Positions 1 through 8,235 of a stretch of DNA of 64,000 nucleotides are shown here, piece by piece. Position numbers and translations under genes: made by a program. Origin of the DNA: Gammaproteobacteria bacterium. GTDB taxonomy: Bacteria; Pseudomonadota; Gammaproteobacteria; HK1. The stretch lies in NCBI GenBank assembly GCA_012103455.1, contig WLWT01000003.1:1159154-1223153 (forward strand). Reading direction: 5' to 3'. How positions within the stretch are numbered: the first letter of the stretch is position 1; every line of letters begins with the position of its first letter. The notes beneath the pieces were generated by a model that was not told the origin of the DNA, made no database searches, and was given only the letters and a program-made list of their open reading frames with translations.

Positions 1-47
1 TTATAAGCTGCAAGATCTGCCACGTGAATTCTAATTTCTTCACACAT
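1..47 (-). CDS. N-terminus of ArdA-like antirestriction protein (partial)
   Basis: Only the first 15 codons are in the window; the gene runs off the left edge. The peptide MCEEIRIHVADLAAY resembles the start of ArdA-type antirestriction proteins, DNA mimics that inhibit type I restriction enzymes and often ride on plasmids and conjugative elements. A good ribosome site (AGGAG, about 8 nt before the ATG at 47) fixes the start. The match rests on a very short stretch, so it is tentative. Confidence 0.4.
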   Translation of the reverse strand, partial: MCEEIRIHVADLAAY

Positions 48-72
48 TGCCTTTGCTCCTGAATTCGCTGTT

Positions 73-138
73 GAGGTTCTTACAAGCACCGCTTGTGGTG
101 CGCTGCTCATGAACCTCTGACGACTAGGCCGACTAGGC
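73..138. repeat. Nested hairpin plus 9-bp tandem duplication
   Basis: Outer arms GAGGTTC (73-79) and GAACCTC (111-117) enclose an inner GCACC/GGTGC stem (86-101). A direct duplication of CGACTAGGC follows at 121-129 and 130-138. The hairpin lies upstream of the ardA-like gene and could be a terminator or regulatory stem; it lacks attC core sites. Confidence 0.45.
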
Positions 139-643
139 GGGGGTGAAAGAATTCAAAAAATTGCGGAAGGTTTGGCTCCGCTAAAAGCCGTCATTTTTTT
201 GATTTTGAGGGAATGCGATGTCCCTAAATGGGCACCCCTACATAATCCACATTCTGTAATTTTCCGATCAATAAAATCAGCCACTTACGCTTTCTCGAAG
301 CGCGAAACTCGTAATTTTTAGAGGTGCCCTAAATGCTTTTCCTTCAACACTCACTTGCAAGGTGAACAATACCTTCTCATCCAAACACGCTGGCTCGATT
401 CGAGACTGCCATCCAAATGCTTACCGTTCACCGGTAACACTCCGTGTTTTCTAGCCGCAACCTACGGCTTTTTCGAGTGACCTATCTTTAGCGCTAGTCA
501 GCCATAGACCAGCAAACGTGCCTATCCAGTGTGGCACGCTTCTCTATACATTTCGACCACAAGGTGCAAGTCATGACCTCCTGTACACAAGCAGCCACAC
601 GAAAGGCCGCGATGGTCGCGGCCTCCAACATCAGGAGGTAACA
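139..643. other. Intergenic stretch with a solo IS5-type end
   Basis: I recognise no gene here. Positions 315-330 read TTTTTAGAGGTGCCCT, which matches the terminal repeat of the IS5-type element at 11704-12585 and a further end at 63818, so this is probably a leftover element end. A GGCCGCGA/TCGCGGCC hairpin at 605-623 lies directly upstream of the small gene at 644. Confidence 0.45.
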
Positions 644-823
644 ATGAAACTGGTGACACGATTTGAACTGGCAGCCAAGAACGAAATCGAGTTGTACGCA
701 TTACTCAGAGAGGCATTTAATGAACTTGCCGGAAGCGAATTGGATAGCTTTCAGCGCAGAAACGCACCGGCATCCGTCGAAAACATTCAAAATAAGATAG
801 CTTCAAGGGCACTGAGCCCTTGA
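644..823 (+). CDS. Small conserved hypothetical protein (59 aa)
   Basis: The start is the ATG at 644 because a strong ribosome site (AGGAGG) lies 6-7 nt upstream, although the frame is open further back. The product is short, helical and charged, with ELAAKNEIELYALLREAF near the start and ending SRALSP. It resembles small proteins of unknown function carried on integrative elements and plasmids of proteobacteria; that likeness is from memory. No catalytic motif is visible. The hairpin upstream (605-623) may be an attenuator. Confidence 0.6.
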   Translation: MKLVTRFELAAKNEIELYALLREAFNELAGSELDSFQRRNAPASVENIQNKIASRALSP

Positions 824-824
824 T
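805..824 (+). terminator. Possible weak terminator hairpin
   Basis: CAAGGGC and GCCCTTG form a 7-bp stem that overlaps the stop codon of the 59-aa gene. Only a loose T-rich tail follows, so intrinsic termination is uncertain. Confidence 0.3.
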
Positions 825-1106
825 TTATCTTCACTGCTAAAGATTGCGCGACTAAAATTATTGATCGACCTTTCGAGCAACCCATTGAGTGTGCTCTTTG
901 GAAAAAGCATTTTCGCTACTCATAACAAAGTCTGAAAACTGCTCTTCTGTTTCAACAAATTCGGCCTTGCCCTTGATGATGCCAATTTCATGTATCGCTA
1001 GAGAATAAGAAGAGTTCAACTCATTGTGCTTTTTGGCCTGTAACCAAGTACTACTTCGGCAAAAAATTACCCGACACAAATTAATAAAATGTGTTATAGT
1101 GATGCT

Positions 1107-1424
1107 ATGAAAAAGACAGACGGTCGCTCACTGCCCCATTCCGCGCGAGAAGCCATCCGCAGGCACGCGGTTGCGCAAGTATTATCGGGTGAAAGCCCTG
1201 AAAAAGTAATTAAAGCCCTCGGATTTCATCGTTCTTGCATTGACGATTGGTTATCCAGATATGAGCAAGGTGGTGAACAGGCGCTGTCCACCGGCAAGAT
1301 CACGGGTCGCCCAAGAAAGTGTCCCGATGAATATGCGGATCGCTTACGTGAACTAGTTAAAACGAATCCGTTGCAATTGGATTTTCACGATGCCTTGTGG
1401 ACACGCTCGATGATTCAGATATGA
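1107..1424 (+). CDS. ISa copy A transposase, N-terminal half (helix-turn-helix)
   Basis: 105 aa, a Tc1/IS630 winged-helix DNA-binding region containing REAIRRHAVAQVLSGESPEK and a GRPRK linker. It ends at a TGA that lies in the same frame as the DDE half starting 39 nt later, so the two are one ancestral protein. The ATG at 1107 is chosen because copies C, F and G lack the earlier ATG. Confidence 0.85.
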   Translation: MKKTDGRSLPHSAREAIRRHAVAQVLSGESPEKVIKALGFHRSCIDDWLSRYEQGGEQALSTGKITGRPRKCPDEYADRLRELVKTNPLQLDFHDALWTRSMIQI

Positions 1425-1463
1425 CTGAAAGATAAATTTGGCATCGAGGTCAGCGAGCGCTCG

Positions 1464-2132
1464 GTGGGCAATATCCTGTCTCGTTTGGGGATGAGTGCGC
1501 AGCGCCCTCGGTTTAAGGCATACGAGCAAAACCCTGATCAGGTTAAGGTATGGTTAAGAGAAACTTGGCCTGAAGTACAACGAGAAGCGAAAAGGCGCCG
1601 AGCGCGGGTCTATTTTGGCGACGAATCGACGATCCGGTCGGATTATCATCGTGGTACCACTTGGGGGGTACGGGGTGATACGCCAGTTGTAGCGAAAACG
1701 GGTCGGCGCTTTAGCGTGAATAGGCTGTCAGCCGTTTCGCCGAAAGGTCACCTGCGTTTCATGGTAACTGAATCACGGGTAACCGCAGACGTTTTTATCG
1801 ACTTTCTAAGGCGTTTGTTGCACAACGCCAAGCGATCGGTCTATTTGATTGTTGATGGCCATCGAATTCATCGAGCCAAGAAAGTGCAAGAATTTGTCCG
1901 CACTAGCCAAGGTAAGCTCACGTTAGTATTGTTACCGCCGTATTCACCGGAACTCAATCCTGATGAGCTAGTATGGCATCATGTAAAAAGCCAACGAATT
2001 GGGCGGACAGTGGTGGCTACAAAGGAGCAACTGATGGCCTTGGCTCGTTCGGTGTTGCACTCACTGCAACAGAATACGCAAATAATTAAACGGTTTTTCT
2101 ATGAAAAGCATGTCAGATATATTCTGAATTAA
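1464..2132 (+). CDS. ISa copy A transposase, DDE catalytic half
   Basis: 222 aa counted from an in-frame GTG. The catalytic triad motifs are YFGDES, LIVDGH and PELNPDELVW, all typical of IS630 transposases. In-frame coding continues upstream to the TGA, so the true product would need readthrough, or reinitiation at this GTG. Confidence 0.85.
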   Translation: MGNILSRLGMSAQRPRFKAYEQNPDQVKVWLRETWPEVQREAKRRRARVYFGDESTIRSDYHRGTTWGVRGDTPVVAKTGRRFSVNRLSAVSPKGHLRFMVTESRVTADVFIDFLRRLLHNAKRSVYLIVDGHRIHRAKKVQEFVRTSQGKLTLVLLPPYSPELNPDELVWHHVKSQRIGRTVVATKEQLMALARSVLHSLQQNTQIIKRFFYEKHVRYILN

Positions 2133-2952
2133 TGTCGGGTAATTTTTTTCCGAATTAGTAAGTACTGCCCCAGCTGCTGTAGCAATTACTTCAATGGGTA
2201 AGTCCGACGTTGGCGAATATATTTTGTACAAGAGCAATGTAATCGCTACCAGATGCAATATGACTGATACCCAAAACCAGAATTTGGCTCTTCTCCTATT
2301 GTAAGCCGACTTTTTGGTATACCAACCAGCTTGGTCTTCAATCCTCTGTCTCTTGTATATTTCGAGCCTCTGAGAAATGGGGTAGTTTCGAATTTGACTC
2401 ATAGTTTCCGAAATAGGATCATTTGACGCAGCTGAAGAATTCAGCGAGTGTGATAGGCCCTTGTTTTGATCAAGTATATCCTTAAGATCATCTATCAGTT
2501 GTCTCCGAACAATTGCCACATCGGCGCAATCAGGGTAAGGGTCAGCTCTCATCATCCAACGCCATGAAATTGTCTTAACCGATTCGGCAACAGCTCTACC
2601 GTTGTACCAGACATCATCGGGGCGATTGACTCTGAGGAATATAAGAATTCCCAATGTAGCCAGAAACAACATTACCGATACAATCGCACCGGCAACAAAC
2701 TTTGGCCAAGCAAAAGAAACTAGCGCTGCTAAAACTAATAATCCAAGATAAAAAAAGAGCCCCCCAAAATATATCTTTTGCGCCTCAATCGAGGCTTTAT
2801 CAGCAGATTGATACAATCCTGGAAATGAATTTTCCTCCACAAGAAGATCATCTGCCATTGAATTTCACCTATCTGTTTTTGGATGCTTCATCTACAGCGT
2901 TCATAATCGATTCGTGGCTCCATTTACTAATTCGGAAAAAAATTACCCGACA

Positions 2953-3594
2953 TCAATTCAGAATATATCTGACATGCTTTTCATAGAAAAACCGTTTAAT
3001 TATTTGCATATTCTGTTGCAGTGAGTGCAACACCGAACGAGCCAAGGCCACCCGTTGCTCCTTTGTAGCCACCACTGTCCGCCCAATCCGTTGGCTTTTT
3101 ACGTGATGCCATACTAGCTCATCAGGATTGAGTTCCGGTGAATACGGCGGTAACCATACTAACGTGAGCTTACCTTGGCTAGTGCGGACAAATTCTTGCA
3201 CTTTCTTGGCTCGATGAATGGGATGGCCATCAACAATCAAATAGACCGATCGCTTGGCGTTGTGCAGCAAACGCCTTGGAAAGTCGATAAAAACGCCTGC
3301 GGTTACCCGTGATTCGCTCACCATAAAACGCAGGTGACCCTTCGGCGAAACGGCTGACAGCCTATTCACGCTAAAGCGCCGACCCGTTTTCGCTACAACC
3401 GGCGTATCACCCCGTACTCCCCAAGTAGTACCACGATGATAATCCGACCGGATCGTCGATTCGTCGCCAAAATAGACCCGCGCTCGGCGCCTTTTCGCTT
3501 CTCGTTGTACTTCAGGCCAAGTTTCCTTTAACCATACCTTAACCTGAGCAGGGTCTTGCTCGTATGCCTTAAACCGAGGGCGCTGCGCACTCAT
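2953..3594 (-). pseudogene. ISa copy B transposase, DDE half (frameshifted)
   Basis: All DDE motifs are present (YFGDES, VDGHPIH, ELNPDELVW). Counted from the ATG of MSAQRPRF because the extra G upstream separates it from the preceding coding stretch. Confidence 0.75.
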
Positions 3595-3661
3595 CCCCCC
3601 AACGAGACAGGCTATTGCCCACCGAACGCTCGCTGACTTCGATGCCAAATTTGTCTTTCAG

Positions 3662-3979
3662 TCATATCTGAATCATCGAGCGCGTCCACAGGGCATCGTG
3701 AAAATCCAATTGCAACGGATTCGTTTTAACCCGTTCACGTAAGCGATCCGCACATTCATCGGGACACTTTCTTGGGCGACCCGTGATCTTGCCGGTGGAC
3801 AGCGCCTGTTCACCACCTCGCTCATACCTGGATAAGCAATCGTCAATGCAAGAACGATGAAATCCGAGGGCTTTAATTACTTTTTCAGGGCTTTCACCCG
3901 ATAATACTTGCGCAACCGCGTGCCTACGGATGGCTTCTCGCGCGGAATGGGGCAGTGAGCGACCGTCTGTCTTTTTCAT
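3662..3979 (-). CDS. ISa copy B transposase, N-terminal half
   Basis: 105 aa, near-identical to the other copies, with a few substitutions (for example SCIDDCLSRYERGG). It ends at the shared TGA. Confidence 0.8.
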   Translation of the reverse strand: MKKTDGRSLPHSAREAIRRHAVAQVLSGESPEKVIKALGFHRSCIDDCLSRYERGGEQALSTGKITGRPRKCPDECADRLRERVKTNPLQLDFHDALWTRSMIQI

Positions 3980-4307
3980 AGCATCACTATAACACATTTT
4001 ATTAATTTGTGTCGGGTAATCTTTTGCCGAAGTAGTATTTAGAGAGCCAATTGAAACCTTGGATATATGGCATCATTCAAATCCGTCGGCTCCTGACTAT
4101 TTATACGACATTGAAGAATTTCTTGATGAGCCCACAGTCGAAGAACGTGAGTGGATTAAGGGCAAATACATGAGTCAGGCTTTTACGGATCTTAGAAATG
4201 GATACATCAGTGCATACCATAGCTTGAAATATGAGCATAATTTTCAAAAGCGCAGTGACATACTCAATAAATGGTATTTATTCTCGGCAGAGCACTTTGA
4301 AACACAT

Positions 4308-4388
4308 GGCTAACAATGCCAAAAACTCGGACCCCAAAAAGTTGCGCTGCGCTCCGCTTTTCGGGTCCGGTTATGGCTGGCGTTAGCG
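4308..4388 (+). other. Integron attC site (plus orientation)
   Basis: Starts GGCTAACAATGCC, ends GGCGTTAGCG, and has a GGACCC...GGGTCC inner dyad around a GCGCTGCGCTCCGC loop. This is the canonical attC layout with RYYYAAC and GTTRRRY cores. It marks the end of the cassette that terminates at 4313 and the start of the pentapeptide cassette. Confidence 0.85.
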
Positions 4389-4400
4389 AAGGAAGCCGAG

Positions 4401-4978
4401 ATGCCCGCAAACAGCTTCAAGATTGATGGTGAACCGGTGCACTCGATGGAAGAGTTCGAGCGACAAGAAGGCCAAACTGGTTGGTCCCACTTGCTCTACA
4501 TGCCCGATATCTTCGGTGGCAATGGTCGGACTCCAGTTGTCATTGAAGGAAAGAAGTTCGCAAGCGTTTCATTCAAGGACACTGAAATCCGTCGTGTGCG
4601 CTTCCTTAGGTGTCGCTTCGAAGGTTGTCTGTTTATTGGTGCGTCCTTTGTAGATTGCGAGTTTACGGACTGCGAATTCGTTGATACCAATACCGCAAAA
4701 CTCCGTGTCGAGCGCTGTCTGTTGGACCCAATGTGTTTCAAACAGAACTTTGACCTCGTTAACGACACCAACATCGCGATAGATCTCTATCACGCGGTGT
4801 ACAGGAATGCTACCGAGGAACATCAGCCCGAACATGCACTCGAAAGCCTCTATCGTATGAAACACGCTGAGAACGCGCATCTCGACTCGCAAAGAAAGCG
4901 GAAAGTCATTAGTGCAGGAACTTATGCAACGCGAAAGGCGTCGCATCTGGTCTATGATTTCGTCTCGGGCTATGGACT
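4401..4978 (+). pseudogene. Pentapeptide-repeat protein cassette, 3' end lost at ISa copy C
   Basis: The ATG at 4401 follows the attC by 12 nt and a GGAAG ribosome site. Residues 45-85 hold degenerate pentapeptide repeats (FLRCRFEGCLFIGASFVDCE), which predict a quadrilateral beta-helix; function cannot be told from the repeats. The C-terminal third is helical. About 193 codons remain before the IS at 4981. DNA on the far side of the IS belongs to the antisense TIR gene, so this end was probably lost by recombination between two IS copies and not by a simple insertion. Confidence 0.6.
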
Positions 4979-5035
4979 TACTACTTCGGCAAAAGATTAC
5001 TCGACACAAATTAATAAATATGTTACAATGATGCT

Positions 5036-5353
5036 ATGAAAAAGACAGACGGTCGCTCACTGCCCCATTCCGCGCGAGAAGCCATCCGCAGGCACGCGGT
5101 TGCGCAAGTATTATCGGGTGAAAGCCCTGAAAAAGTAATTAAAGCCCTCGGATTTCATCGTTCTTGCATTGACGATTGCTTATCCAGGTATGAGCGAGGT
5201 GGTGAACAGGCGCTGTCCACCGGCAAGATCACGGGTCGCCCAAGAAAGTGTCCCGATGAATATGCGGATCGCTTACGTGAACGGGTTAAAACGAATCCGT
5301 TGCAATTGGATTGTCACGATGCCCTGTGGACGCGCTCGATGATTCAGATATGA
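5036..5353 (+). CDS. ISa copy C transposase, N-terminal half
   Basis: 105 aa ending at the shared in-frame TGA. The region upstream has TACAATGATG in place of TATAGTGATG. Confidence 0.8.
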   Translation: MKKTDGRSLPHSAREAIRRHAVAQVLSGESPEKVIKALGFHRSCIDDCLSRYERGGEQALSTGKITGRPRKCPDEYADRLRERVKTNPLQLDCHDALWTRSMIQI

Positions 5354-5392
5354 CTGAAAGACAAATTTGGCATCGAAGTCAGCGAGCGTTCG

Positions 5393-6061
5393 GTGGGCAA
5401 TAGCCTGTCTCGTTGGGGGATGAGTGCGCAGCGCCCTGGGTTTAAGGCATACGAGCAAGACCCTGCTCAGGTTAAGGTATGGTTAAAGGAAACTTGGCCT
5501 GAAGTACAACAAGAAGCGAAAAGGCGCCGAGCGCGGGTCTATTTTGGCGACGAATCGACGATCCGGTCGGATTATCATCGTGGTACTACTTGGGGAGTAC
5601 GGGGTGATACGCCGGTTGTAGCGAAAACGGGTCGGCGCTTTAGCGTGAATAGGCTGTCAGCCGTTTCGCCGAAGGGTCACCTGCGTTTTATGGTGAGCGA
5701 ATCACGGGTAACCGCAGGCGTTTTTATCGACTTTCCAAGGCGTTTGCTGCACAACGCCAAGCGATCGGTCTATTGGCTTGTTGATGGCCATCCCATTCAT
5801 CGAGCCAAGAAAGTGCAAGAATTTGTCCGCACTAGCCAAGGTAAGCTCACGTTAGTATGGTTACCGCCGTATTCACCGGAACTCAATCCTGATGAGCTAG
5901 TATGGCATCACGTAAAAAGCCAACGGATTGGGCGGACAGTGGTGGCTACAAAGGAGCAACGGGTGGCCTTGGCTCGTTCGGTGTTGCACTCACTGCAACA
6001 GAATATGCAAATAATTAAACAGTTTTTCTATGAAAAGCATGTCAGATATATTCTGAATTGA
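5393..6061 (+). CDS. ISa copy C transposase, DDE half
   Basis: 222 aa, in frame with the N-terminal half across the TGA. Catalytic motifs YFGDES, LVDGHP and ELNPDELVW are intact. Confidence 0.8.
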   Translation: MGNSLSRWGMSAQRPGFKAYEQDPAQVKVWLKETWPEVQQEAKRRRARVYFGDESTIRSDYHRGTTWGVRGDTPVVAKTGRRFSVNRLSAVSPKGHLRFMVSESRVTAGVFIDFPRRLLHNAKRSVYWLVDGHPIHRAKKVQEFVRTSQGKLTLVWLPPYSPELNPDELVWHHVKSQRIGRTVVATKEQRVALARSVLHSLQQNMQIIKQFFYEKHVRYILN

Positions 6062-6089
6062 TGTCGGGTAATTTTTTTCCGAATTAGTA

Positions 6090-6532
6090 ACAATGGAACT
6101 AGCGTTATCTTTAATATGCTTTGGTATATTGGCCGGGGAGTTATCGCCTTTGTAAACACCAATGACGCCTTTACCCATTTCCTTGCTTTTTTCGATTTCC
6201 CACTTAACCCATGGGCTGTTCATACTCTGATTCGATAGATAAACCATTGTGACGGACGTTTTTTCTATCTTTTCGCAAATTTTCCTCTTTATATAGTCGG
6301 AGTCTTTGCTATCAAATGCTTTTCTAACTGAGTAGTCTGAGAACTTCAGGTCAGATCTTTCATTTTTTACTTGACCACGAAGTAAGTTTACTTCGTCCAT
6401 ATCTTCGTGTGCGAAACTAATAAAAACATTTCTGGATTGAGCTTTTTCAGCTGACTTGATTCTCTCTTTGGCTTTTTCTTCAAGCGTCTTTTTGTCTGTC
6501 GGTGAAAAACCGTATCCGCCGCCTCCACCCAT
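6090..6532 (-). CDS. TIR-like domain protein (MTH538/ThsB-like), C-terminus cut by ISa copy C
   Basis: The ATG at 6532 follows a GAGGAG ribosome site, and the upstream queC stop (6534-6536) is 1 nt away, so the two were translated together. The protein starts Met-Gly5-Tyr-Gly, then a coiled segment (KKTLEEKAKERIKSAEKA), then a TIR-like fold: NVFISFAHEDMDEV, SDYIKRKICEKIEKTSV, VYLSNQSMNSPWVKWEIEK and GVIGVYKGD. ThsB-type TIR domains act in defence by NAD-related chemistry; the activity here is inferred. The IS at 6087 replaces the last 15-25 residues. The Gly-rich N-terminus next to a QueC-like gene is unusual and may be a modification site. Confidence 0.65.
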
Positions 6533-6722
6533 ATTAATTCTCCTCAAATTGAAATTCTAAGCATGATATACAAACTCCACACGGTAGCGCTTTGCCTGCA
6601 TGGCAAGAATATGAGTCGTAGATACCTTTTTCTTTGGCCAACGATACAACGTCAGATTTATAAAAATCTCGAAGCGGTGTAACAATTTTAATTGACTCTC
6701 CCATAGCCTTAGAGATCGAATA

Positions 6723-7835
6723 TACCCATCACACTTCAAGATGCGAACATCGGTGCATTAATAATGTGAAACCTATCAGTGATTCTTTTTCTCAATAAAA
6801 TCTTTCGTCTTCCAATGCGCTTGAAAAAATTCAAAGATGCTTCCCGAAAATCTATAAACTTCTCATAGTACCGATTATAAGTAACCGCTTCATGCATCAT
6901 TTTCCAAAGTCGCTCAATTGGATTTAAATTCGGTGAATAGGGCGGCAAATAGTGTAATTTAATGTTTGAGTCCTTGGCATAAGACTGAACGTCTTTGCTC
7001 TTATGATAAGCCGCATTATCCCAAATTACATGAATTTCTTTCTCTGGTGTATGCCGTTTGCGTAGAGATTTTAGAAAAGATTTAATGGTTTGCGCATTCA
7101 CTCGCTCAACTTCAGTGTGGATTATTTTGTGACCATCCAAAGATACAGCACCAATGAAATTCAATCGTGTTTGACGAGCCGTTGTGGCAATACTTTTTCG
7201 AGTGCCTCTTAAAATCCATCCACAGGCCAACCGCGTTTGATACTGCGGATGAAAACTGTCCGAGAAATAGATTAAACCCTTGTTTTTAGGGTCTTTCGAA
7301 AGATGTTCATAGTCTTTGACAAACGCTTTTTGCGCCTGTGCGTTTGCTTTCGCTGGCACTGCATGAGGCTTCTTATGGCAGAAATTATTGCGATGCAGCC
7401 ATTTTGTCATGCCGCTTACACTGTAAACCTTACCAAAATTCAACTTCACATAAGTGCAAATGTCCTTAACATAAGGATAAGTCATTCCTTCTACGTGTTT
7501 AACGAGCTTTGCTGTTTCATTCTCGTCTAAATCACTTTTGCTGCCCCCGTTTTCGGGCTTCAGCTTAGCTTTAGAAAAATAATCATCGACATGGCGTCTA
7601 ATAGTCTCATCATCTAAAAGCAAAATCCTAGAAATTTCTGAATAACTATAACCCTCATCAAAAGCTAAAACAGCTTTTATTCGGTCTCGAATACGCCCAT
7701 CTCTCTCTTTACGATGAGATTTTATGAGTTCATCGCGCTCGCTCGGTGTTAAATGATTGTTCATAAGCTTATTTTGACCATAATCAGCTAGCTAATGTAA
7801 GTATTCTATATTCGCATTTTCAATGGCGATGGGTA
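6723..7835 (-). mobile_element. IS630-family element ISb, copy 1 (intact)
   Basis: 1113 bp with terminal repeats TACCCATCACACTTCAAGAT and TACCCATCGCCATTGAAAAT, flanked by TA at 6721-6722 and 7836-7837. It is distinct from ISa (one long transposase gene, different ends) and inserted into the queC-like gene. Confidence 0.93.
6736..7764 (-). CDS. ISb transposase (IS630 family), intact
   Basis: 342 aa, the expected length. Residues 1-110 form a helix-turn-helix DNA-binding region (YSYSEISRILLLDDETIRRH). The DDE motifs are IYFSDSFH, VIWDNAAYHKS and SPNLNPIERLWK. The gene is uninterrupted, so this copy could still be active. Its stop lies 13 bp from the element end. Confidence 0.92.
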   Translation of the reverse strand: MNNHLTPSERDELIKSHRKERDGRIRDRIKAVLAFDEGYSYSEISRILLLDDETIRRHVDDYFSKAKLKPENGGSKSDLDENETAKLVKHVEGMTYPYVKDICTYVKLNFGKVYSVSGMTKWLHRNNFCHKKPHAVPAKANAQAQKAFVKDYEHLSKDPKNKGLIYFSDSFHPQYQTRLACGWILRGTRKSIATTARQTRLNFIGAVSLDGHKIIHTEVERVNAQTIKSFLKSLRKRHTPEKEIHVIWDNAAYHKSKDVQSYAKDSNIKLHYLPPYSPNLNPIERLWKMMHEAVTYNRYYEKFIDFREASLNFFKRIGRRKILLRKRITDRFHIINAPMFAS

Positions 7836-8235
7836 TATTCAGCTGAGAGTATGAAATCGTCAGTTTGATCAGGGAAGATTGCGGTATCTTCTTTGAGAAG
7901 GCCAATCGAAACTGATGAACAATTATTTTGAATAGAGTATGCGCTCCCAATCAATAGAAATAGCATATTTCTGCCGGGAAGAAATGCCTCATCTACGATG
8001 TGCTTTTTGCGACTTGTAAGGCCAGAGGTAATGGTCTGACCAAACCCAGAAATATCTATCAAGTTGGGGGGAGAAAGATCAAAACATTTTGCATGTTTAA
8101 CTGCCGCAGCATGCTCCCTTTCGTAGTTTAACTGCCCGTAGTTTATAAATAGGGATCTTTGCTCAACACCAGCTTCTCTGGCTAACAGCGACATCAAACA
8201 AGAGTCCATCCCTCCAGAAAATAGAATTACTGTAC

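Larger units (their letters stand above)
1051..2158 (+). mobile_element. IS630-family element ISa, copy A
   Basis: The 1108-bp element has imperfect terminal repeats starting CTACTTCGGCAAAA and CTAATTCGGAAAA and is flanked by TA at 1049-1050 and 2159-2160, the IS630/Tc1-mariner target. It inserted into the SLATT gene on the opposite strand. The transposase is split by an in-frame TGA (1422-1424) found in every copy. A TATAGT -10-like box precedes the first ATG here and in copies B, D and H; copies C, F and G have TACAAT or similar. Confidence 0.95.
858..2858 (-). pseudogene. SLATT/DUF4231-type two-TM membrane protein, interrupted by ISa copy A
   Basis: The 5' part (2858-2161) encodes a membrane pair near residues 28-75, then RLEIYKRQRIEDQAGWY and a second hydrophobic pair, the arrangement of SLATT domains that act as membrane effectors in nucleotide-signalled defence. 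The 3' part (1048-858) resumes with WLQAKKHNELNSSYSLA and ends REHTQW-like. Removing the IS at 1051-2158 and one TA gives 891 nt, an uninterrupted 296-aa frame, so the disruption is recent and precise. The gene carries no enzyme domain. It may be a stand-alone SLATT protein or once paired with a neighbour now lost. The family call is from motif memory. Confidence 0.6.
2927..4035 (-). mobile_element. IS630-family element ISa, copy B
   Basis: Full-length copy in reverse orientation, flanked by TA at 2925-2926 and 4036-4037. It carries the common TGA and in addition one extra G just before the MSAQRP codons, so its DDE half is out of frame with the N-terminal half. Confidence 0.93.
2825..4313 (+). 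pseudogene. Unknown integron-cassette gene, interrupted by ISa copy B
   Basis: The two pieces (2825-2924 and 4038-4313) join through one TA into a 125-aa frame when the IS at 2927-4035 is removed. The product is acidic, with WLHLFREPIETLDIWHHSN across the junction and DIEEFLDEPTVEEREWIKGK later. The stop TAA sits inside the first core of the attC that follows, as usual for gene cassettes. The start is uncertain: ATG 2825 overlaps the divergent SLATT gene by 34 nt, and TTG 2861 avoids it. I recognise no domain. Confidence 0.5.
4981..6087 (+). mobile_element. IS630-family element ISa, copy C
   Basis: 1107 bp, flanked by TA at 4979-4980 and 6088-6089. Unlike copies A, B, D and H, its flanks do not rejoin one gene: a truncated pentapeptide gene lies on the left and the 3' end of the TIR gene on the right. 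Confidence 0.93.

Noticed and set aside
2870..2925. Minus-strand tail of a gene upstream of the SLATT gene
   Set aside because: Across the ISa copy B joint that frame meets a TGA almost at once, whereas the plus-strand frame stays open to an attC.
4569..5009. 146-codon minus-strand frame that would extend the TIR gene across ISa copy C
   Set aside because: It is antisense to the pentapeptide cassette, and the continuation does not resemble a TIR C-terminus; best explained by IS recombination.
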